Source: Pleurobrachia bachei (lineage: Eukaryota; Ctenophora; Tentaculata; Cydippida; Pleurobrachiidae). From it: 21,356 bases of DNA. The notes below the pieces were generated by a model. The model searched no databases, had not been told where the DNA came from, and saw nothing but the letters and a program-made list of their open reading frames with translations. Below are positions 16,771 through 21,356 of this stretch, piece after piece. How positions within the stretch are numbered: position 1 is the first letter of the stretch; every line of letters begins with the position of its first letter. Position numbers and translations under genes: made by a program. The DNA lies in assembly GCA_000695325.1 (NCBI GenBank), contig AVPN01001097.1, positions 2,696-24,051 on the forward strand. The letters run 5' to 3'.

Positions 16771-18060
16771 TTACATCTCTCTTTCTTTCACTCTCTCCTT
16801 CTTTCTTTCATTTTCTCTCTTTCTTTCTACCGATCAACCCTGGGGCAGGTGCAGGCTGAACAATTTTCTAATTGCATCTCACGTCTTTCACTATCTTTAC
16901 CCTCCTTTTTTCAATCGATTCTCTCTCCCTCTCCCTCTCTAGAGATCTCACTCTCTCTCTCTTACTCTCTCCCTCTCCCTCTCATTTCAATATCGGTTGC
17001 ATACACGACACAGTATAATAACATTTCGATTCATAACACCTGCATAAGTATAATAACCAGACCATATGGTACATTTGTTCATCGATCCCACCACAACTAA
17101 GTCATTGGTAACAACTGAGGCCTGAGCAACAAATTATTGGTCTCTACAGCTTACCAAGTTTCTACGAAAACCAGTGATCATGATTTAAAATTGTCAGCCA
17201 CCTTTCCTTTCGCGTTACGTCACGGAAATCCATATGACGGCACCCCTGTCAGAGCTTTGGCCTGACGGCAACATCTCTTGGTGATGTCATCGCAGGATAC
17301 GTTTAGCTGTGCTGTGGGCGGCTAGTGTAGGGATGACTGCGTCACCAACAACGCCCATTGATATAGACACTCAACAAGAAAACACGTGACACCCAGGACC
17401 TAATGTATCAACCTGGGTCCCCACTCCACTCAGGATGGCACGGTAACCATTAATTGGGGACCTATTTCCTCAAATTATTGTCCTAGGTTCCAGGAAGAGC
17501 TCTCACTAGCTAATTGTGAACCCTTTTACATACTGGTTTGTTTACAAGCAAGATGGACTAGGGATTAACTTCCTGTCCCCTTTTGTATACAGCTTGGTGA
17601 AACGCTCTATTTTTACCATTTCAACATTTATCCCTCTCTCCATCTCTCTATAACAGTATCCGTATCTATCTCTCCACCCCCTCTCTCCCTCTCTATCCTT
17701 CCCCATCTCTCACCCCTCGCCCAAATATCGCATGCAATTGTGCACGGTGTTGTATCGATGGTGGGATTAGAAAACACAATGCCCTATAACAAGTGCACTG
17801 GTGATCTGTGCCCCTCCCTGATTGGTCAGTACCGATCACGTGACCACTAATTAGAGGGCCCTGATTGGTTAATACACAGCCCAAACCCCCAGGCGAGGGT
17901 GGTGACAGTGTCACTTTAGTATCTGATGACAAAATGTGTGGGGCATGTAGGGAAATCCATTCATTGTTCCCAACCATTTACCCTCTCTCCCTCTATCTAC
18001 TATCTAGGTATATATCTCTTTCTCTCCCCCGCACTCTCTTTCTCTATCTCAATCGCCCTA
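16771..18060. other. Intergenic or intronic stretch with CT-rich tracts
   Basis: Pyrimidine microsatellites lie at 16771-16833, 16920-16983, 17622-17712 and 17979-18060. Open frames across them are Leu/Ser low-complexity artefacts. Between them are one copy of the dispersed motif (17248-17266) and a CCAAT/E-box cluster (17820-17868). If the plus-strand gene starting at 15494 continues, some of its exons must be here, but I cannot fix them. Confidence 0.5.
17820..17868. promoter_or_regulatory. Possible regulatory cluster: two inverted CCAAT boxes around a CACGTG E-box
   Basis: GATTGG occurs at 17820-17825 and 17863-17868 (CCAAT on the minus strand), with GATCACGTGACC between them (core CACGTG 17837-17842). 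A second CACGTG lies at 17383-17388. The arrangement resembles an animal promoter, but no first exon is evident on either side. Confidence 0.3.
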
Positions 18061-18093
18061 TTACTCTCATACCCTCATCATTTTTGTAAGGAC

Positions 18094-18186
18094 AGCATGA
18101 GAATGAGCCATGAGGGGTGGGGCGTGAAGGGTTGTAGGGGGGCTTTGGGGCTAGAAAAGGTGAATACGAGATATTTTAGCATTTAA
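18094..18186 (+). CDS. Very uncertain last exon of the plus-strand gene
   Basis: A pyrimidine-rich TTTTTGTAAG precedes an open frame DSMRMSHEGWGVKG... that stops at 18184-18186, with AATAAA at 18202-18207. It is phase 0 and would suit the gene starting at 15494, but the composition is odd (G-rich). It is listed because it sits directly before two poly(A) signals. Confidence 0.2.
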   Translation, partial: SMRMSHEGWGVKGCRGALGLEKVNTRYFSI

Positions 18187-18625
18187 AGTAGAACCATTAA
18201 TAATAAACATTCAAACAGAAAAAACAAAACCTTCTCCTCCTTGCTCTCTCGTTCTCTCTTTTTTAACTGAATCACGTTCACAGACCCAATCAAATAAAGT
18301 AGCCCTCTTTCACTCTCGAACAAAAGTTGAGACAAACACTCACTCTACATGAAAAAACACACGTAATATCATTGGACAACAAGTAAAAATTGTGAAACAA
18401 AGAGGGCCTGTCAGTTCATTGTAAAAAGTCTGTGTGTTCATTCAATGAACTTCATTGTAAAACCAATTATCATATTTCAATGTATGTATTACAAATATAT
18501 TTAAACAGCACGCACGGTACAAAAAGCAGTATGCAACAGCATGCAATTAGTCTTTTTTAAATTAATTAACCCCACAATTAATAGAGTTTTTAAACGGTGA
18601 GTCCATGAAAATTTTATCTTCGTTT

Positions 18626-21011
18626 TTAATGTCGTTGTACATCACTACGACTTTCAAGCAGCCGGCTGACCAGTTCTTCCTTACTTAGTCGAGTCAAATC
18701 TTCTGCTTCTGATGTTTCTGAAAGAAGGGGGAAAGGTTTAGAAAAGGGGAGAAGAATGAAGAATGGAGAATGAGAAAGTGAGAAGAGAAAGGATGGTAAT
18801 AGAATAGAAAATTAAAATTTTGGCATATTTTCTTATCTCTGAAGTGTGAACATGACTTTGAGAAGGTTTATCGATCATATCTAGTGATAAAACTACCGTA
18901 TACGGCCATCGATATTTCTTATGACTTGTCATTTTAATTTCCTTTCTTATTTCACTATTGAGACAATATGATACTTAGGCCAGTAATATGAGATAACTTG
19001 GGGAATCGAATCTAAGGTATTTGTCATACAAATATCAATAATCAAACAATGTTTATGCTGGCGACGTAATTTCCTACTATTTAACTCTAAAAAGCCAACT
19101 AGTAATCCCATACTAAAGTATTACAGTACGACGTACGTCTCAGATTATCTAAACTGACGGCTCTTTATGCGAGGAAGTACCAAAATAAATGTTCGTTACA
19201 GGCTGCCAGCAGTTGTAATAGTCACGAATTCGTTAGATAATCTAACTAATTCGTGACTAGCTTAGATTTATAAAAAAGTTATCGTAATTTCTCAATTATC
19301 GATCAGGGGTTCTCAAGTTTTACGAAAATATTTCTCAGGGGTAGAATTATTGTTGTAGAGATCTGGGACTGACGTGAAATTTAAGAATGTTTTGCCAGAG
19401 TGAAAAGGAAGCTGAAAAGGAAGCTGTGCACCTCAACATTCAATGTTTAGAGTTCTCTTCTACCCCTCTCTTTCTCTAACTCTCTTTCTCTAACTATCTC
19501 TCTAACTCTCTCTATTTTCTCTCTCTCTATTCTCTTTCTCTAACCCTCTCTTTCTCTCTCTCTTTTCTCTCTCTCAGCTCTCCCTGGCCTCTCCTATTAT
19601 AACCGACGTGTAAACTACTCAGTTTGCATATATGTACACGCACTGCAAATTTGGTTTACTTTTTTCACCGACAATTGGCAATTCCTAGTGACTGTATTAT
19701 GTGTTGCCAAGTTATGACTACAGTTCACACGCATATTTTGTAAAAGGGGGTTAGAACATAACAAATTATGTGTGAGGTGAAAGAAATAGAAATAACTGGA
19801 TCTAACACATTACAAGTAGAAGGAAACAGACAATAAATTAACACTTACCTAGAACAGCTCCATCGTTAAACTGATCAGGAGGGGCGATGATATCACTCGC
19901 TGATGTCAACTTTCTGGGAGAGAAGGAGAGGGTTAACAAGACGGTTCTCTTTTTAGAGGGGGGGAGTATTCTGATAAATATTCTGATAAATAGTTGCATG
20001 ATATGACGCAATGATATAAAGAACTACTGGTATTGTCGAGGTATGACCGCATTGCATGCTAATAGACACCTTTATATATTATGTAGATCATTGGGAGTGT
20101 TTAAGAAAAAAGGAAGGGTAATGCTCGATCTATTAAATCCTCTCAGAGAGCACTAATTCATGAAATAAGATGCGGTGTGAGCTATATAATACAAGGCCAA
20201 GGATAAAACATATTTTTCCTCTCGTTATAGCGAGGTTCTGGGGATAGAAAGCTTTATACAGGTCAACTATTTGGAAGTCATCCCTACTATTGCGCTGTAT
20301 GTGATCTTGCGTGGAGGGGTAATTTCATTACCAATCTTACTATTTTTTATGACGTCAACTATTTGATTTGCTAGACTGTGTTACAAATTTAAAGGAGGAT
20401 CAGAACATATCAACTATTGATTGGTTACCTTGACGGTGTGGGGGTAATTGGGACAGCTCGGGACACATAAGAGACACTATCGAATGAGGATGACCCGCTA
20501 CTGCTTCTCCGCCTTCTATCGGTGGGCGGTGGGGCCACTGAAAATAATAGAGAGGTTAAATGGGGAAATATTAGTGGTTAAATGGGGAAATATTAGTGGT
20601 TAAATGGGGGAAATGGTCTAAAAATGGTCTAGTATAAATCTGTAAAAGGGGGAGGGATATGGAAGTGGTTAAATAGGGGAAGTTTGTGATTTTTGTCATT
20701 TGATTTGGGGAAATGGTTAAAATAATTTCTGACGACCGGACATCGAGGTGACTAGTAAAGTTGTTCATGGAAACTATCTCTGCTCTCTAGGGGAAGTACA
20801 TTATTTTAATTGTGAATGGTTTCTACTAGAAGTCCACAGTGGTAATTTGGTCTGAAGTGATGTCATTTCACATTTTAATGTGGGAATTTTGTATAATGAG
20901 TAGATTGGAGATAAGATCACCCCTCTGAACCCAATATAATATATTATGATCTTTACCCACAGTTGATACCAGTGACATATCATCAACTAATTTCATATCT
21001 TTCATATTGAT
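18626..21011 (-). CDS. Unidentified Ser/Arg-rich protein, last four exons (5' part outside window)
   Basis: Exons 21011-20957, 20537-20429, 19913-19849 and 18717-18626 have clean GT..AG borders (ATACAG, TTTTCAG, TCCCAG, TTTCAG acceptors; GTAAAG, GTAACC, GTAAGT donors), and all three junctions keep phase. They give 106 residues ending RSDVQRH. The order is a mixed charged piece (NMKDMKLVDDM), a basic serine-rich tract (DRRRRSSSGSSSFDSVS) that looks like a phosphorylation target, a PITPTPS stretch, and a final amphipathic helix (DLTRLSKEELVSRLLESR). No frame here is long enough to be noticed alone; the shared phases make the gene. I do not recognise the family. Introns hold a 22-bp tandem repeat and small hairpins. 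Confidence 0.65.
19221..19257. repeat. 37-nt near-perfect palindrome
   Basis: GTCACGAATTCGTTAGAT and ATCTAACTAATTCGTGAC are reverse complements with one mismatch around a single A. It lies in the last intron of the minus-strand gene. Confidence 0.85.
19455..19577. repeat. CT-rich microsatellite
   Basis: Imperfect CTCTTTCTCTAAC units change into CT runs. It is intronic in the minus-strand gene, where it reads GA. Confidence 0.85.
20318..20332. repeat. GGTAAT-TTC-ATTACC hairpin
   Basis: Same 6+3+6 geometry and flanks (GAGGGGTAA...TTACCAA) as 7163-7177. The last stem pair is T-A here instead of C-G, a compensatory change. Confidence 0.75.
20555..20615. repeat. 22-bp tandem repeat, about 2.7 copies
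   Basis: Units begin at 20555, 20577 and 20599 with GTTAAATGGGGAAATATTAG. They lie within the intron between the first two visible exons of the minus-strand gene; a degenerate version continues to about 20730. Confidence 0.85.
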
Positions 21012-21314
21012 CTGTATGAGAGGGCGAGAAAGAGAGATAAGCTGCAGCTGATGAGAGTGGTTTATGCCCCGAAAAGGCGATCATTGTGTGAATGACATGC
21101 AATGAGATTGGCATTCAGCCACTGGACCCCCTGGTCGTCCCCTTAATGACACACACTCTCTCTCGGTCTTCTAAAGATCTCTCTCGGTCTCTCTCGGTCC
21201 TCTAATGATCACGCTATGAATGGAAAACAGTGGTTCTGTACTATTGCCTGCAAGCGGGTAAGTGAGCAACCCACCAACGTACAGACTTAACAGAGGGGGA
21301 TAAAGTAGAGGATG

Positions 21315-21356
<42 letters not shown>
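21012..21356. other. Intron or upstream sequence of the minus-strand gene, ending in (GA)n
   Basis: No further exon of the minus-strand gene is visible here. TCTCTCGGTC units repeat near 21159-21200, and a pure GA run occupies 21321-21356 up to the window edge. Confidence 0.6.

Noticed and set aside
16750-17100. 116-codon Leu/Ser-rich frame across CT repeats
   Set aside because: It is a low-complexity translation of a pyrimidine microsatellite.
1-21356. CRISPR array, bacterial operon signals, tRNA or rRNA genes
   Set aside because: No regularly spaced repeats with unique spacers, no Shine-Dalgarno-linked gene runs, and no cloverleaf or rRNA core sequence seen. The window is eukaryotic.

Overview
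The window is eukaryotic nuclear DNA. Coding pieces are short exons bounded by GT..AG splice sites, most introns are 110-300 nt, and CT/GA microsatellites and short inverted-repeat elements are common. A meiotic telomere-adaptor gene of the TERB1 type (an animal-specific family) and a RING/TRAF-zinc-finger gene point to an animal with a compact genome. An early-branching invertebrate such as a sponge is my guess, not something the sequence proves.

Left part (1-9515): the main gene is on the minus strand, 9515 to 3368. I assembled ten exons by eye. All nine junctions have GT..AG borders and agree in codon phase, giving 715 codons: about 330 residues of armadillo-like helices, about 330 residues of Ser/Pro/Asn-rich linker, and a C-terminal Myb/SANT repeat with the three-tryptophan signature. 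That is the architecture and approximate length of TERB1. A papain-family cysteine protease (7716-8972, plus strand, three exons) lies inside intron 2 in the opposite orientation. The 3' end of the TERB1-like gene is tandemly duplicated: a second, intact Myb exon (1608-1778) and a truncated copy of the preceding exon (2882-3198) lie downstream. The two Myb exons differ at 14 of 171 positions, 11 of them synonymous, so both appear to be under protein-level constraint. The neighbouring duplicated sequence is nearly identical, which suggests recent conversion.

Middle (9515-15493): an intronless RING/TRAF-type zinc-finger gene (10583-9930, minus) lies 414 bp upstream of the TERB1-like gene in the same direction. 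Both have a good 3' splice site a few bases before the ATG. Beyond it are a CT microsatellite, an uncertain exon or gene relic (11192-11437), a long stretch without recognisable genes, and a 908-bp TA-flanked inverted-repeat transposon (14375-15282).

Right part (15494-21356): one well-formed first exon on the plus strand (15494-15616) starts a gene whose later exons I cannot fix. On the minus strand the last four exons of an unrecognised Ser/Arg-rich protein (21011 to 18626) join in phase, and its 5' part lies beyond the window.

Non-coding signals cut across these regions: triloop palindromes (loop usually TTC), one with compensatory base changes; a dispersed 18-nt motif around TCAGAGCATTGGCCTGAC; and several small inverted-repeat elements. 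Exon models were made by eye, without alignment or transcript data.
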